DNA from: Amoebophrya sp. A120
Taxonomy: Eukaryota; Sar; Dinophyceae; Syndiniales; Amoebophryaceae
Direction of reading: 5' to 3'
Assembly (NCBI GenBank): GCA_905178155.1
Contig: CAJINV010000008.1
Coordinates: 4,266,793 to 4,330,792, forward strand
DNA length: 64,000 nt
Under the pieces are notes generated by a model that ran no database searches, was not told the DNA's origin, and saw only the letters and a list, made by a program, of their open reading frames with translations. Positions 1-12,200 of the stretch are shown in pieces. Numbering within the stretch: position 1 is the stretch's first letter; every line of letters starts with the position of its first letter. The position numbers and the translations under genes were made by a program.

Positions 1-3000
1 CGCGATACGGTTGGTGACGCCAGAGGGCGGTGGACATCAAGATCCTCCTAGTCGATCTACAGGTAGTTCTTCCACAGCAAGTAGAGCCCACGACGTTCTT
101 GAGGATTCTTTACCAAGCGGGCGGGCGGCGCTCCATATAATTACCGCCAGTACAATCTCCGCGGACGACTCGACGGCCGTCCTCAGTGCAGAGCAGGCGA
201 AGGAAGAATCTCTGAGTACCGGAGACGCGGGGAGCTCCAGCTGGAGCCCGGAATCGGACGTGAATTCGGAAACTGGAGCAGTTTTGTCGGACAATCCGGC
301 GGAGGCGGAGGTTGTTCAAAGCACGACCGCAGTCCTGACAACAACTTCAGTACGACATCGAGGACTACGTGAAGATTCGCAGCGGCAGCCTGCGAAAGAT
401 CTTGATCTCGAAGAAAGACCACCACTTGATGTTCTTCCCTCCACGACAGTACAAGTGCCGGTAGGAACTACTACCGCTAAGGAGGACGCGACGACGAGAC
501 ATTGCAGAGGGCTGCAGCAGGTCGAGGAGAAAGCGCTGGCTCTGCATGGAGTGGGCCAGCACCTGTCAGCCCCTGCAAGAGCTGCAGCCCCGGCCAGTAG
601 TACTTCTAGGAACCCTCCGCGTCCTCGCGCTGGCAGCACTACAAGTTCTCCTACTCTGCTGCAGGAAATGACGGCAGAAGTTGTTCTTGACAGGAGACGT
701 GCAGCTCCATCTGCGCACAAAAATTGTGCTGAAAAGGAGTTACAACTTGCTCCACCCGACGGGCGTAGCAATTCCTGTGTGGTAGAAGACCTACCCGCCA
801 CTGGTTCTTCAGAAGTCCAGCGTTGTTCGGTTGTGGTCGACGATCGGAATACCACGACCAGCAGAAGGAGCTGCTCATCCGAAACGGCGGATATAGTGAT
901 GAAAGGTAGTTGTACCAAAAGAGCAGAAGTTGCCAGTACTTCTTCGCCGAGGCAAACTCGGACTTTTAACCAGTCCGTGATGAACTCGGATCGTGGGCAG
1001 ACCTGCACGACTGCAACTTCTGGTGGGGCTTTAAGTGCAACGCGGAGTGGCGAGTCGCTGCCGTCGCTGCACTATCAAAACATGGTGCGCAGCCGGAGCG
1101 GCTTGGACTTCGAAGAGTCTATCGTGTCTCGGTCCGACGCCGAGGAACTACTGCCGGAGGTCAGCACGACCTCCCACCGGGACGACGCACCTTTTTTGCA
1201 GGTACAAGTTTGCTTGTCAAGTGGCGGGCGCGGGCCTCCTATCGTGCACAAGGAGCAGGTCTCACTTGCGAGCCTTTGCAGAGCCCGCATCGCAGGTGCA
1301 CGTCGTGTTTGTGATGCCGACACCCAGACTGAGCACATTACAAAGGTAGAGGAGGTCCCGGCAGAAAATCGCCCTGGGTGCGGCATTTCATCGACACCTG
1401 TTAGCTGTTCCACACCGCATGCACGCCCCGAAGGTGATTGCGCTTTTGATTTTGTCCCCGAAGCGCTTGCGGGCGCGGCAACATTGAACGCAGACAGGGG
1501 GAAGCCCTTCGCGGCAGACGCAGAATTAGTGGGTGGGGAGAAATTTGTTTTGCCAACGACCGGAACGACCCAGGGTGTGCTGCAGCAAACCCGGACTTTC
1601 GAGATCACCTCGTTGCACACCTGGAACTTACTCTTTCAGGCCCCGCAGGTCGCGCAGCGTGGTTGGGAAGGAAAAGGAGGGAAGAAGAATGCGACGAATA
1701 ATAAATGCAGCAACGGAGGAGCTATCCCTCGAAAGAACTATTTCACTGTGATGAATGTTGCAAGATCTGCGTCACAAGTCTGTTACATATGACACAGAAT
1801 ATTTGCCATGCGCGCTTCCCAAGGGAAATAAGCACGCCGGCAAATCCAATGCTTTGCAGATGTAGTAAAGACAGGATACACTTTGGCGCTCCTTTTTCTC
1901 CATCACAAGTTCAGAGTGAAACTGCAGTTTTTTCTTGCGATAGGAGCAGCAGCTACGTCTTCAAGCACGTCGATCGGTGGTGTGCAGTCCCTGCAGCATC
2001 CACCAAAGACGACCAAGAAGTTTCAAAAGTATCTTCGAGACTATAAGCTGGAATTGAATTCCAGTTCCTGCCCGGCTCTCTCCTCCTCATGTGGTGCTTT
2101 CGCAAGAAAAAATGCAGCAATCGCGATGAACTGCGGTGGAGCTGCAAAGCGGGATAAAAAGGAAGGCACGAAGATGAAAAAGGGGCCTGCGAACAGTGTG
2201 AAAACGGTTTTCAGCCAGAGCCAGGCGGGCGTGACTGCGTCCACCGTGCTTTCGGAAGCAGAAGGAGAGACCTCCTCGCAGGGGGCCCACCTCCCCGCGG
2301 AACGAACCGAGGGTAAAAATGAGCTGACTCTCACGATCACCGGCAGCGAGACGGACCTGCGACAATTTGAGCAGAACGTCCTGCAAAACGAGTGCAGATT
2401 CGAAACGTTTCGGCTCCGAGGCGGCCATCAAAGCGTTCCTCTCTCCCCGAGAAGTAGATCCTCCGAGTTTACAAGCACTCTAAAAATATCAAAATGAAAA
2501 TAAATTCCTCCCGCTCCTTGCCACATAACGAAATCAGTGACGCCGAATTTTCTGCAGCGTATAAAAATCATCTTTATTGTCTTGCAGCCGGGAATCGCAG
2601 GTTGCACGCTGGTATCAATCATGGGGATTCTTGCGTACGATGTGTGTTATTTCGCATGGCGGGCGGCTGCCATCATGAAAGTCTAACATCAATCAGCCGC
2701 GCAATGTATGCGACGGACATCTCTGGCATCGCCTTCTTCTTGCAAGACAGAGGCGAAGATTTGTGGTCCCGGATGGGCAGCGCAGATTTCCGCTTCGGGT
2801 ATGGGGAGGGGGAAATTTTCCCGACCATGCACTCCACCTCACGACCAGCAACCGGAGCAAGACCACGAGGGACCAGGAAACAAGCAGAGCGAGCTGCGTC
2901 TACAACCCGGTGATGAAGATCCTGATACGAGTAGCAACATTGCGGAATATCAAAAAGGAAAAGCCACCCCTTCCCACACAAAAAACAAAGCCTCTGACGC

Positions 3001-5316
3001 TACGGATGGGATCTGTATTGCTGGATGGAACTGCAGCCAGATGCTCGGCCTTACCGGGCATAGTGCACCCCTTGGATCCTGCACCCTCCCGGGCACGGTA
3101 GCGCAGTTTGTTAAGCATGACAAATCGCCTCCATAATACGACGCATACATACCCCTGCGCTTGCCTTCTTGCAAGGCAGAAGCGATGCGTGGTTACTTAC
3201 AAATCTGCGTCGCGAGTTTTCCTGTCAGGTATGGGATTGGGATTTTTTCTCACAATATGCAAGTCGGGTTTTTTATGTTCCTCTCCGACTCGAAGGCGGA
3301 CGCGGAAGGTGCCTTGAATACCATATTGAGGCAGGTTATCAAATGCACGTATGTCTGGGTCTGGAGGGAGAGTGCAAGATTTGCCATGCATCGCACGGAC
3401 CACGCACATGGTCTGGAATGCTCACAGATGAAGAAGCGTCGCAGATCTATTTGCTGGATCGTCCTCATGCCTATCACCACGCGTGAGATTAGTAATCCGC
3501 CTGTTTTTGCCCAGCATGAACTGAGCAACATTTGGCGTTCATCCAACACAGCTTTTTGTGATGGAGACCTCGCATGATTGACAAGCTGCATCCTTCCAGA
3601 TCCAGACATATTTGCAGCCGCCATACTGGTCGCACAAGAAAATCGATCTTGTACTGGCGGCGAACAAGATCAGGATGCACTATTAAGCAAGATGCGCCAG
3701 CAGGACGACGTCGATAAAGTAGATAGCACTGCAACAGAAAAAGTAGAACGCCCGACGTTAACCAAGAAGTCGTGTGAAGGCCCAGTGCGACATATCCTGT
3801 GTAAAAAGTTCCCCACCGCAGAGCTGTCATGCAAGTCTGCATGCTCGGGATATTTCCTATGCGACTCTCCATGATGAGAGGTATTATCCAGTGCCGTTTG
3901 GGAATCTACTATCATGCGATAATCAAGATGATAGCGTGGATTTGCGGTGCGTCTGGACTAGCTAGGCTAGACTACTGTTCTACGTCCACATAGCCAAACC
4001 TGTCACGCATAAATTCCAAAAATTCTGGACCCGCCTCACAAAGGTCCCCACTTACCTCTGCAGCGAGGGCATTATTCTTGTTGAGGATAAAACAAGCCGC
4101 GACTTCTACTAAGAGCGCGGTCTCCCACTTCCAGATTCGGCTTCTGGCCGACCAGAAGGAAATCCTGCTGAGAGGCAGTCGCGAATGCTGCGCAACAGCA
4201 ACGGATCTGCTTGAGAGGTGCTTTCGCGAAAACAAGAAAGAGGTGCTGGCGCGCGGAGCCGCTTTTTTTGCAGGGGAGGCTCGGACCCGGGACGCGAAAA
4301 AGTTGTCCGAAGAGGTGCGCAAACGTTCCACGCTCAACGCTAACGCCCCCGCGTTCTATCCCTCCTCCTCGTCGGGACCACGAACTAGTGCAGCTAGAAG
4401 CGGTAGTTGCCATCTGTTCCTCCAAAATGGTATGATTCAGGATCATTGCAACCACGCGCACCAGCAGGTGGTACCAGAACAGCTCGCGCCGCAGCTCGTA
4501 GACGCTCCACGGGAACAGCAGCATGAGGCCAACAAATCGATGTTGAGTGGTGTAATCTTCCCTGAAGTAGGAACAACAAACCGGGCGAAAAACACCAACG
4601 GTAGTGTGTGGGGCCCTACTCCCGTTTCCGATAGTTGTTCAGGGTCGGCAAATACTTCTAGATGTGAAGTGTATTCGGACCAGTATCCGCCTCTCGGAAA
4701 ATCGATGTCGTCGCAGCTGTTGACAAATATGATATTCTGTGTGGAAACGCCCCCACCCCAGCGCCACAATTTGGTGGATTTTGCAACACATCAAAGCCAG
4801 GAGTTTTGGGAGTCTTCAACACGCATGAGATTTTTCTGTTTGTAGAGTAGTGCACCTTAGCTAGTGCAGCCGCATCAGGAATTGATCTTCACCTCATCCT
4901 GATAATAGCATGACAAATTACATCAAGCCAAGATGAGAAAATGGTGTGGCCGCGCACGTTAAAACATGGTAGGCATGCGAACTTACATGACAACTACTCT
5001 AGGATAGGGACCTTGTTACTCAGGATATTATACTTGCACATTTGTTCTTCCGGACGGTGGAGTTGCAACTTCTGGCGCCACGACCGAGCATTTGATGACA
5101 ATGGTTCAAGAGCGGTGCGGTCCTCCTTCTGATACTGTGGGTGCCTCGGTGGACGATCATGATGGACTAGTACACGACCACGAAGTAGGACAACTGCAGC
5201 GACAGGAGCAAAGACCACGTACTTATATTGATTTTGATCTGCCCAGGCCTTACAATGTTGATCTCAAGCCGCGTCAGAGGTACATAAAGAACAGAATCAT
5301 TTTGGACTTTCTCTAA
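1..5316 (+). CDS. Gene 1: unrecognised Ser/Thr-rich protein, 3' part, seven exons
   Basis: The frame is open from the window edge, so the start is outside; the first in-frame start-like codon (TTG at 11) is not a real start. Predicted exons: up to 1722, 1948-2480, 2835-2947, 3263-3336, 3631-3792, 4095-4732 and 5033-5316, with TAA at the end, giving about 1,170 codons. Every gap holds one introner, and removing each element plus one flanking repeat keeps a single frame. The first exon is low-complexity (Ser, Thr, Ala, charged). The exon at 4095 encodes a more globular stretch rich in Leu, Lys and Cys; the C-terminus is basic and aromatic, ending ILDFL. No known domain recognised. Frame continuity across six introns is the evidence that it is one gene. 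Confidence 0.6.
1723..1942. mobile_element. Introner, family F (gene 1 intron)
   Basis: Left end TATCCCTCGAAAGAAC, right end TTTTTTCTTGCGATA; imperfect inverted repeats centred on a TTTCACTGTG motif. Perfect 5-bp repeat GGAGC on both sides. Removing 225 nt keeps the frame. Confidence 0.8.
2487..2829. mobile_element. Introner, family C, degenerate right end
   Basis: Left end TATCAAAATGAAAAT; the right end resembles the C consensus but reads CCATG instead of GATA. Direct repeat GCACTC at 2475-2480 and 2829-2834. Removing 354 nt joins two open exons in frame. Confidence 0.65.
2948..3257. mobile_element. Introner, family C
   Basis: Left end TATCAAAAAGGAAAAGCC, right end GATTTTTTCTCACAATA. The flanking 5-mers (CGGAA, TGCAA) match only partly. 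Removing 315 nt keeps frame. Confidence 0.7.
3337..3625. mobile_element. Introner, family B
   Basis: Left end TATCAAATGCACGTATGTCT followed by GGGTCTGG; right end has the inverse CCAGATCCAGACATATTTGC. Flanks CAGGT and CTGGT. Removing 294 nt keeps frame. Confidence 0.75.
3793..4089. mobile_element. Introner, family A, eroded right end
   Basis: Left end TATCCTGTGTAAAAAGTTCC; the right end is poorly conserved but finishes TTGAGGATA. Flanks CGACA and AAACA. Removing 302 nt joins open frames. Confidence 0.6.
4733..5027. mobile_element. Introner, family A
   Basis: Left end TATTCTGTGTGGAAACGCC, right end TTGTTACTCAGGATA. Removing 300 nt keeps the frame into the last exon of gene 1. Confidence 0.7.
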
Positions 5317-5463
5317 CCAGAAGAGCATGAGAAGCATACAGCGCAAAGTATTTCGCCGGATTCTTCTAGTGACTTTTGATGTCACTCCAGAAAGCTCGTG
5401 GCACGCGCACTTGTTCATTCTGTAGTGCACTTTTTCATCTTTTTGCATCAGAGATTCTAATAA
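5317..5463. other. Short gap between genes 1 and 2
   Basis: About 150 nt after the gene 1 stop with no clear element or ORF. A second in-frame stop at 5461 limits the upstream extension of gene 2. A missed intron linking genes 1 and 2 cannot be excluded. Confidence 0.3.
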
Positions 5464-8400
5464 AGAAATGTATCTTCCATCGCTCAATATATTGATCTAC
5501 TAACAGCGGGGATTGTAGCACCTGAGGGGGTCATACAACAAGACCTCGTCGTCGACGATGACGCGTCGGGTTCAAAATCCTATGCAAAGAAAAAATGTAT
5601 ACAGTTACACATTGCAGTGTACAACTAGATATAAGCAAGACAGACATCAACCTTGCAAGCCTCGTCTCAACATGAGTACTTTCCTTTGTGAGCGTGTTCG
5701 ACACACCGTATAGTTTTCTTTGGCATGCAGGACAGGTTTGTGTTGCTGAAGTTGCAACTACAAGTGTGTAACTGTATATAAACAGTTCTTTCTTGGGATG
5801 AAAAATCCGATGCAGCAGGCGTCAATGAACACTCTCACGAGCCGCGCTGCGTGGTCACGACAAATACCAGTACAAGTACTTCCGACCATAATGGCACGAC
5901 ATATCAGAATCCTGCTGTCTCGCGCCCACCAGAAACGGCCGCCCTGTTCCCGGAGGACCAGCATGGAGCTAGTACTATTAGTGCAATACCTCCAATCCTC
6001 GCGGAACAAGCGTCTAAAGATGTTGTCCCGTCAAAGCCATGCCTCGCGGTGGATGACCAAGTGGCCTCCTCCTCCGCACCTGCGACGGCGTGCTCGGCAC
6101 AGGATCTGCTGTATGAAGCAGCTGGTGGAACAGGAACGCGTGCAAGCAAGAGTTCTGGTCCTCGCTGCGCCGGACCGTCGGCTGCTCATGGTCAGGATGA
6201 AGAGGAAAAAAGCAGGACGTGCCTGGTGGGCCAGGAGAGTACTACAGTACTCGCCGCAAGGACAAAGGACAGCTCCCACCTCTCCAGCGCAGAGGACGGG
6301 GGAGGAGCCACGACGGACACGGCTGCACAGATGAATTCTGCTACAGGGCCGCAAAATGATGATACCACTACTAATTCTTGCGATGATGATCAGAATGCTT
6401 TGACAAGAACTCATCTAGCGCCATCTGCTTGTGGTCCACCTGGCACTTCTTGTACTAGCAACAGTGGCGCGCCCGGCGACGAACAAAAGGACGGATCGGT
6501 GTTGTCGTGTAGGAAGACTTTTGTGGAATTTGTGCCCGCAGCTTCGGCATCTTCAAATGGTACTACGACAGTGACAAATGGCTATAATGATTTCATCTTC
6601 CCATGTGATCTTCCAATATCGAACGTTCGCGGTACTGTCGGTAGCACCGCGAACGTGCTAGTCCAGCAGGGTGTGGCGCAAGTAGACGGGCTCGGACAGG
6701 AGCGCGAGCTCTATCACGACTATGGCTCCATGTTGGTTGCGGGAGATTGCTCACAGCACCAAGGCCCGCTGTATTACAACTACCCTGGTGCAGCTTCTTA
6801 TGGGAGCGACGGCAACCTCTACCGGCATCAGGACACTCGGTATGCTGAGTGAAGAAATGCCCCTGGCCCCTGATAGTCAAGCTGGCAGGTAGCTTTCCAC
6901 GCAAGCCACGAAGCTTTGGCTCCTGCGCATGATAACTTAGCTGGTTGTACTTGGGTCTCGACGTCTAGTGTGCTTACGACTAGTTGGCGCAGGCGCATCA
7001 CATAAAATACATTGACTTCCTTATCCTATGTGACTTTCAAGCACGAGAGCTACTATAGATACCAGCTACCAGCTAGCAACAGAAAATGCTTCATCTCATG
7101 CTCGTGGGGCTCCTGTGCATGAGACACAAGTTGGTTGGGCATGCAGATTTGCGTGGCAAGTAAAGAGATTATCTCGTGCAGGGGACGTTTGTACTCAGGA
7201 CACTCGGTTGTGCAACTACGAGATGAACTACCAGGACGGGGGTCGCGGAGGTTACGGGACCTCTTTCCTTGACAACCAAAACTTCTACACGGATAACAAT
7301 TTCTCCGCGTCGACATCCTATAGCAGCAGTGCGGCTTTCACATTCCCGGGGGACGCCGCCAACTACGTGCAGCCTGGCATGCTACAGATGCAACAGAATG
7401 ACAGCGACAATCATAGTAGTTCTACTGCTTTTTCATATGTAGTGAGGTCACGAACGTTCTATCCTAGGTGTTTTTTTGACATGCAGTGCGCAAAACGACC
7501 GGCAGTTACTAAGCGGGCGGAAGTGTTTTTGGATATAAAAAATTTTCAATTATCAAGCTGGCGGGGCTTTGCCATCAAACAAGCCCGAGCCAATTCTATC
7601 GATTCCCGCTTGATAAAACGACGCAGGGGAGCCGGCAAAAGGGGCGCCCTTCTGAGGCGCCCACCGCCTTGGTTTCTGGCGGTTTTGGGCGCCCAAAAAG
7701 GAGCGCCCAAAAAGCAGCAGCCCGAAAAGAACAGCGAATCCGCATGGTATGGGCCTCATTTTGGCCCACATTCGGGCCCCGCAAGAGACGCCACCAAAAT
7801 CCGCCATTTCAGAGGCGGGCTAAAGGCCAGAAGATGCGGCATTTTAACAAAAAAACAAAAAAAAACCAAAGTCCGCCAAAAGCAAAAAGCCAGCCTGCAT
7901 GTTATGGGCCCGATTTGTGGCTCCCAAGGGGCCGACCCTGGCGGGGGCCCTGGCAGGTCCATAGCATGCGGGAAAGGTTTTTCGATTCGAAAACAAATGA
8001 AGGCCAGCTCTGGATCGAGATTTTTAGCGACCGCCGTGCCGTTGTGCATAACATTACTCACGATGGCATGCTGGGCAGAGAAGTCGCGTCTTTTTTTGGC
8101 GTGAAGACAAAAAAACAGCCATGACCTCACTGCCCCCGCTGCGGCGGCTATTATTGGTCGTGGCATCAATATAATGCTCGCACTCCTGTTCTCTTCGGTC
8201 CTGCGACAGACCGTTTTGATTCGTCAGGCTCCTTCGAGACGGCTGGCACAAGTACTGCGCTTGGCGGCAGATTTGATGTGTTGTATCGTAAGGAAAAATC
8301 CCCCCTCCCCATATCGGAAACGAAAGACGCGCGAATTTGTAATGCTGTATTTGAAGTACACAAATCAACTTGTATTGCTAGAAGGCCAAGAGACGAAGCT

Positions 8401-9213
8401 GCGGCCTAAATTGCAGGTAATCTGTCATGCTGTTTCCCACTTACAGTTGCCTCCTGTCATCCTGGAGCTGCAAGGCTTTCCCCCGCTAGACAGCACTACA
8501 GTCCGCATCTTTTGCCTTCTAGCATCACAAAGCTGATTTGTGACCACAAATCTGCATCACAGATTTCCGTTTTGATATGGGGAGGGGGCATTTTTCATTG
8601 TAATATGTTGCCGTGTGCGGCCATAAACTTCGCTGAAACGCTGGACCCGCACGAAACCAACCTGGTCGCCGCGCATCAAGTGGCGACGTCTAGTGGTTGC
8701 CATGTCCACCTCGCCCAACACCGGTGGAGAGTGACGCTGCGGCCGTTGGCGGGCGACAATCGAGCCTTCAATGCGGTCACGCACGGTCTGCTTTCCATCT
8801 ACCCGATTTTGCAGAATCTAGAGGACGGCCTTCGGTACGAGGAGAGGTGCTTCAAAAACGGATTGCTATACCAGCAGCACGGCGGGGGAAGTAGAAGTAG
8901 TGCGAGGAGTCGAGAGGTGAATAATAGACGGAAGACGAAAGGAGCGGCCGCAGCGGCTAAAGCAGGAGTAGTTGCCCTGCAGCACCAGCAGGTGGGCACT
9001 GACTATTGTAAACCGTCTTTTTCGTTTCAATCGAATGAAAACGACTACGACCCTCTTCGGTTATCCGAGCACTGCACCAGTAGAACCTCCGTGATTTCCT
9101 TCTCATTTGATGAGAATAAGCTGCACAAACACAAACATACGAGAAAAACGCCCTCTGGTAGATGTACGAATGGTCATGCATCAAGTAGAACGCAGTTGAA
9201 AAGAAAATTATAA
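5464..9213 (+). CDS. Gene 2: unrecognised protein, five exons
   Basis: Predicted exons 5464-5580, 5809-6840, 7208-7440, 8131-8283 and 8611-9213, about 710 codons ending with a stop after a Lys/Arg-rich tail. No ATG lies in the first exon, so the start is unresolved; a further 5' exon is possible. The first 400 residues are Ser/Thr/Ala/Asp-rich and look disordered; then comes a Tyr/Asn/Gln-rich stretch, a CPRCGG motif at about 8131-8148 that could be half of a zinc site, and a more ordered region (about 8620-8850). Joins at 5580, 6840 and 8283 are supported by direct repeats and by frame. The join across 7441-8131 depends on frame only (length must be 2 modulo 3). No family recognised. Confidence 0.6.
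5581..5800. mobile_element. Introner, family G
   Basis: Left end TATGCAAAGAAAAAATGTAT, right end GTTCTTTCTTGGGATG; both carry CAGTTACACA or its inverse. Flanks CAAAATCC and AAAAATCC, an 8-bp repeat with one mismatch. Removing 228 nt keeps frame. Confidence 0.75.
6841..7202. mobile_element. Introner, family A
   Basis: Left end TATGCTGAGTGAAGAAATG, right end GGACGTTTGTACTCAGGACA. CAGGACACTCGGT is repeated exactly at 6829-6841 and 7196-7208. Removing 367 nt moves between the two observed frames exactly. Confidence 0.85.
7441..8131. mobile_element. MITE-like TIR element inside gene 2, family unknown
   Basis: AGTGAGGTCA at 7441 has its inverse TGACCTCACT at 8122-8131. The interior is unlike the introners: A-rich runs and GC-rich hairpins such as GGGCGCCC around 7640-7720. 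No clear target duplication. It sits between two gene 2 exons, so it is probably spliced out, but the boundaries are not resolved. The upstream frame stays open through most of it. Confidence 0.5.
8284..8605. mobile_element. Introner, family C
   Basis: Left end TATCGTAAGGAAAAATCCCC, right end CATTTTTCATTGTAATA. Perfect TGTTG repeat on both sides. Removing 327 nt keeps frame. Confidence 0.85.
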
Positions 9214-9281
9214 CTGCAGAGAACAAGAAATACGCACACGTCGAAGATGATTCTCTGCAGTTTATTAATTTGCATGAAAGA

Positions 9282-12200
9282 ATGCGGAGGAGTGGAAGTT
9301 CGAGGTTCGGGACACTCGCATATCGTTTCCTTTTGGACTATTTCACGGCGCCCTGTGCCCCACTTTTGGAGCCACTGGACCTCGATAAGGCCTTCTTCGG
9401 TGTCTCAAGTGGCAGAAGTGCGAATTCATCTTGTTGTGCGACGAGAACTACCACGAACCCAAGTGGTAAAAAACCTGCGTCCACGTCTAATATCCTGAGA
9501 AAGAAGTGTTTATACATAGAAGATAGAGTAGTTTTTTTTTACACATTTAAATGTAACAAGAACTTCAGCAACACAAAAAGCTTTCTCTGCTGGACAGAGA
9601 AAAAATAAACGTTGCATTTCCATTTTTGCAGAGATCCTATAGGAAGCAAAGAAAACACGTAGGAAGAAGCCAATAGGCTCCCCAATGTCGTATCCAGCAT
9701 CTTGACAGATCTTGTCTGTATTGCTCGGCCTGCAAGAACACAATGCGTGAGTGTAAGTACACTTTTTTCGTTGCATATTGACTTTTACCCGCGGCAAACA
9801 AGTTGTAGAAGGCAAAAAACAACCTCAGCCCTCCGCCTCGACGACCACGGTGCCAAAAAACAATCGCAACCTTTCCTCGATACTGCAATTTCTGTTGCGG
9901 AACGCGCACGCAAGGATCAGTCAAGCCGTAGAGGTCTGCGGTATGGAAAAGCTCATGACACCGGGCGATTCAACATCTTCTGCGTCCGTAGCGGACGATG
10001 ATGACCAAGTGGTGACTACAGCAGCGAAAGACATTCCCTCAACGTGCATGAAGGATCCAGCAGCTGCCTCTAGTACATCTGTGACTGCGGCCGTTCCGTC
10101 CAAACAAGGAACGGCAAAAATAAATGCCAGAAACCGCCACAGCGGCTCCAAAGAAGGTTCGGAGTTGTCGGAAAATAAGAAAAAGTGTGAACCGGTGGAG
10201 CGGCAGTTGTTGCCTGAAAATAGCGAGATGGGTCATCTTCAATATCCCCCGCGTGCTATTTTCTTCGTGCCCCGTGCTGGGGAAGATAGTGGACAAGAGA
10301 AATCCCTGGATAGCTCAAGAACCGGCGCGATCGTCAAGAACGCCTCCGATGTTGTTGAAAACATTGCGTCTCAGCGAATTCTTGAGAAGGCGCACGCCAA
10401 GCAGAAGCAGGAGCAGCATGCACAGGAGGACACCAAAAAAGCACCGAAAGGAAAACTACCTTCGTCTTCAAGTGGCGACGACGATGAATCAAAAGCTGAT
10501 AAACCAGGCAGCCGGACGACCAATGAAGCGACTACTGGAGATTTCGAGGAGCAAGAAGAAAACCGAAGCCGCCCCTTGGCAACATCGCCGTTCTCTTCGC
10601 AGCGGAAAAGCCGGAAATTAGTACATGGCAGCAACGCTGGTATGACGATCGTTCCGGAGCATATCTTCTACGAACCCTGCAGCAATGCGTACAAACCGAT
10701 CTTCTGTGCGGAGCAGGCAGGCACAGCGGAAAGAACAAGCGGTGCTCTTACGGATGATGTCTTGTTCTCGAGCGGAACTAGGTCAATCGAGAAAGCGAAC
10801 AAAACGACCTTCCCTGGTGCTAGTGCGTCGTCCTCCATATTGGATGACCCCCATGAGCTGCAAAATCGACACTGCAATAGTAGTGCCACCACGACCTGCT
10901 GTCCACGACCTACGGCAACAGATGATGAGCCGAATACGCAGACTACCTGTAGGACGTCCCACCTCCACGGAGCCCCAGGCGGGCTATTCTACTCGCTGAC
11001 GTGTTTGGTGCTGGAAGTGGAGGAAGGAGTAGCAGAGCATCAAGAAGATATTAACCTGACATCTTCCGTGTCGGCGAAGGACAGAAAGATGGCGAAAAGC
11101 ACGACCAGTCAGCTTATCTACGCGCAGCATGCGCAGCAGTGGTTCCGCATTAAGAACGGCACGGAAATCACGCCCAGCACCCTGCAAGAAGCATTGCATC
11201 CTGACGAATCGGACGACGAGATTTTTGTGCGGGAACAAGAAAGCCAGCAGGACTATCAGCAGCAAAGCGAGAGGTGGGTGGTGGAAAACGAGGACTCTTC
11301 GATGAATTCCAAAACCGTGCCGGAGGTCTTCGCAGAGCAGCGATCATCCGCAAATGAAGAGGAGCGGGCGCATAACTCTAGAAGTACTGGTACTGCGACA
11401 CCTGCGAGGACGATCAGCGTTTTGGCGAGGGGACAAGGGAAGCAGGGACGAGGTCCAGCGGAGGAAGCACACCTCCACGACGCGCGGTTTGATACTGATC
11501 GCCTTGGTGAAAAAAATGAAGCACCAAGAACCTCCGACACCATCGAGACTGCCAGCGCTAGAAGTTCTCGCCAGGCTAGTGGTAACCCGCGCCTCTCGTT
11601 CGAGCAACGCGAAGACCGCCGCAAGGCCGCGTTGCGCGGCACTCTGCGAGCCCCCGCACAGCAGCGGAATGCTGAAGACATGACGAGCCTTCCGGCGCCA
11701 GTTGCGGGTGACGTAGTTGGCAACGACCGGTACGAGGTCAAACGAACACAGACGGACGAGCAGCAGGAAAATAATCAAGTCGCGCTTCACGGCGAACAAG
11801 CGGCAAAACCGAAATCTCTCGCCCGCGATCGCGGATTCTCCCCCAACCTGCGAGGCGCTGTCGCGCCCCAGCCCGAGCGGACGGGGCCCGAAGTTGTCGA
11901 CAAGAACTTATCAAAATGAAAAATCCCCCCCCCCCATAGCAAAACGAAACTTCTGATGCTGGATTTGTGTACACAAATCAGGTTTGTATTGCAGGAAGGC
12001 ATTGCGGCCAGAACCCCGACTAGGTAGGGGCGTATGGGTCTAGTTGTTCAGCATGGCAAACGGCTCCCCTTTAGGCCCAACAGTGTGGCAAATCAATTCC
12101 ATAATGGGGCGAAAGCCCCTGCCTTTGTCTTCTTGCAAGAAAAATATGACTTGCGACCTCAAATCAGTTGGGGGTGAGGGACCCCCGACGTTGGCCTTTG

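Noticed and set aside
11-1792. Long frame beginning at 11 read as a complete protein
   Set aside because: It opens with TTG at the window edge and runs past the exon end into an introner; only part of it is coding.
10970-11180. C-terminal ubiquitin protease fold in gene 3
   Set aside because: Only a vague spacing of aromatic and charged residues; the catalytic His box and Cys box are not seen.
9778-11919. 713-codon frame taken as a stand-alone gene
   Set aside because: The first codon is TTG, lying in the right flank of an introner. An upstream ATG exon joins it in frame, and the last codons are intron.
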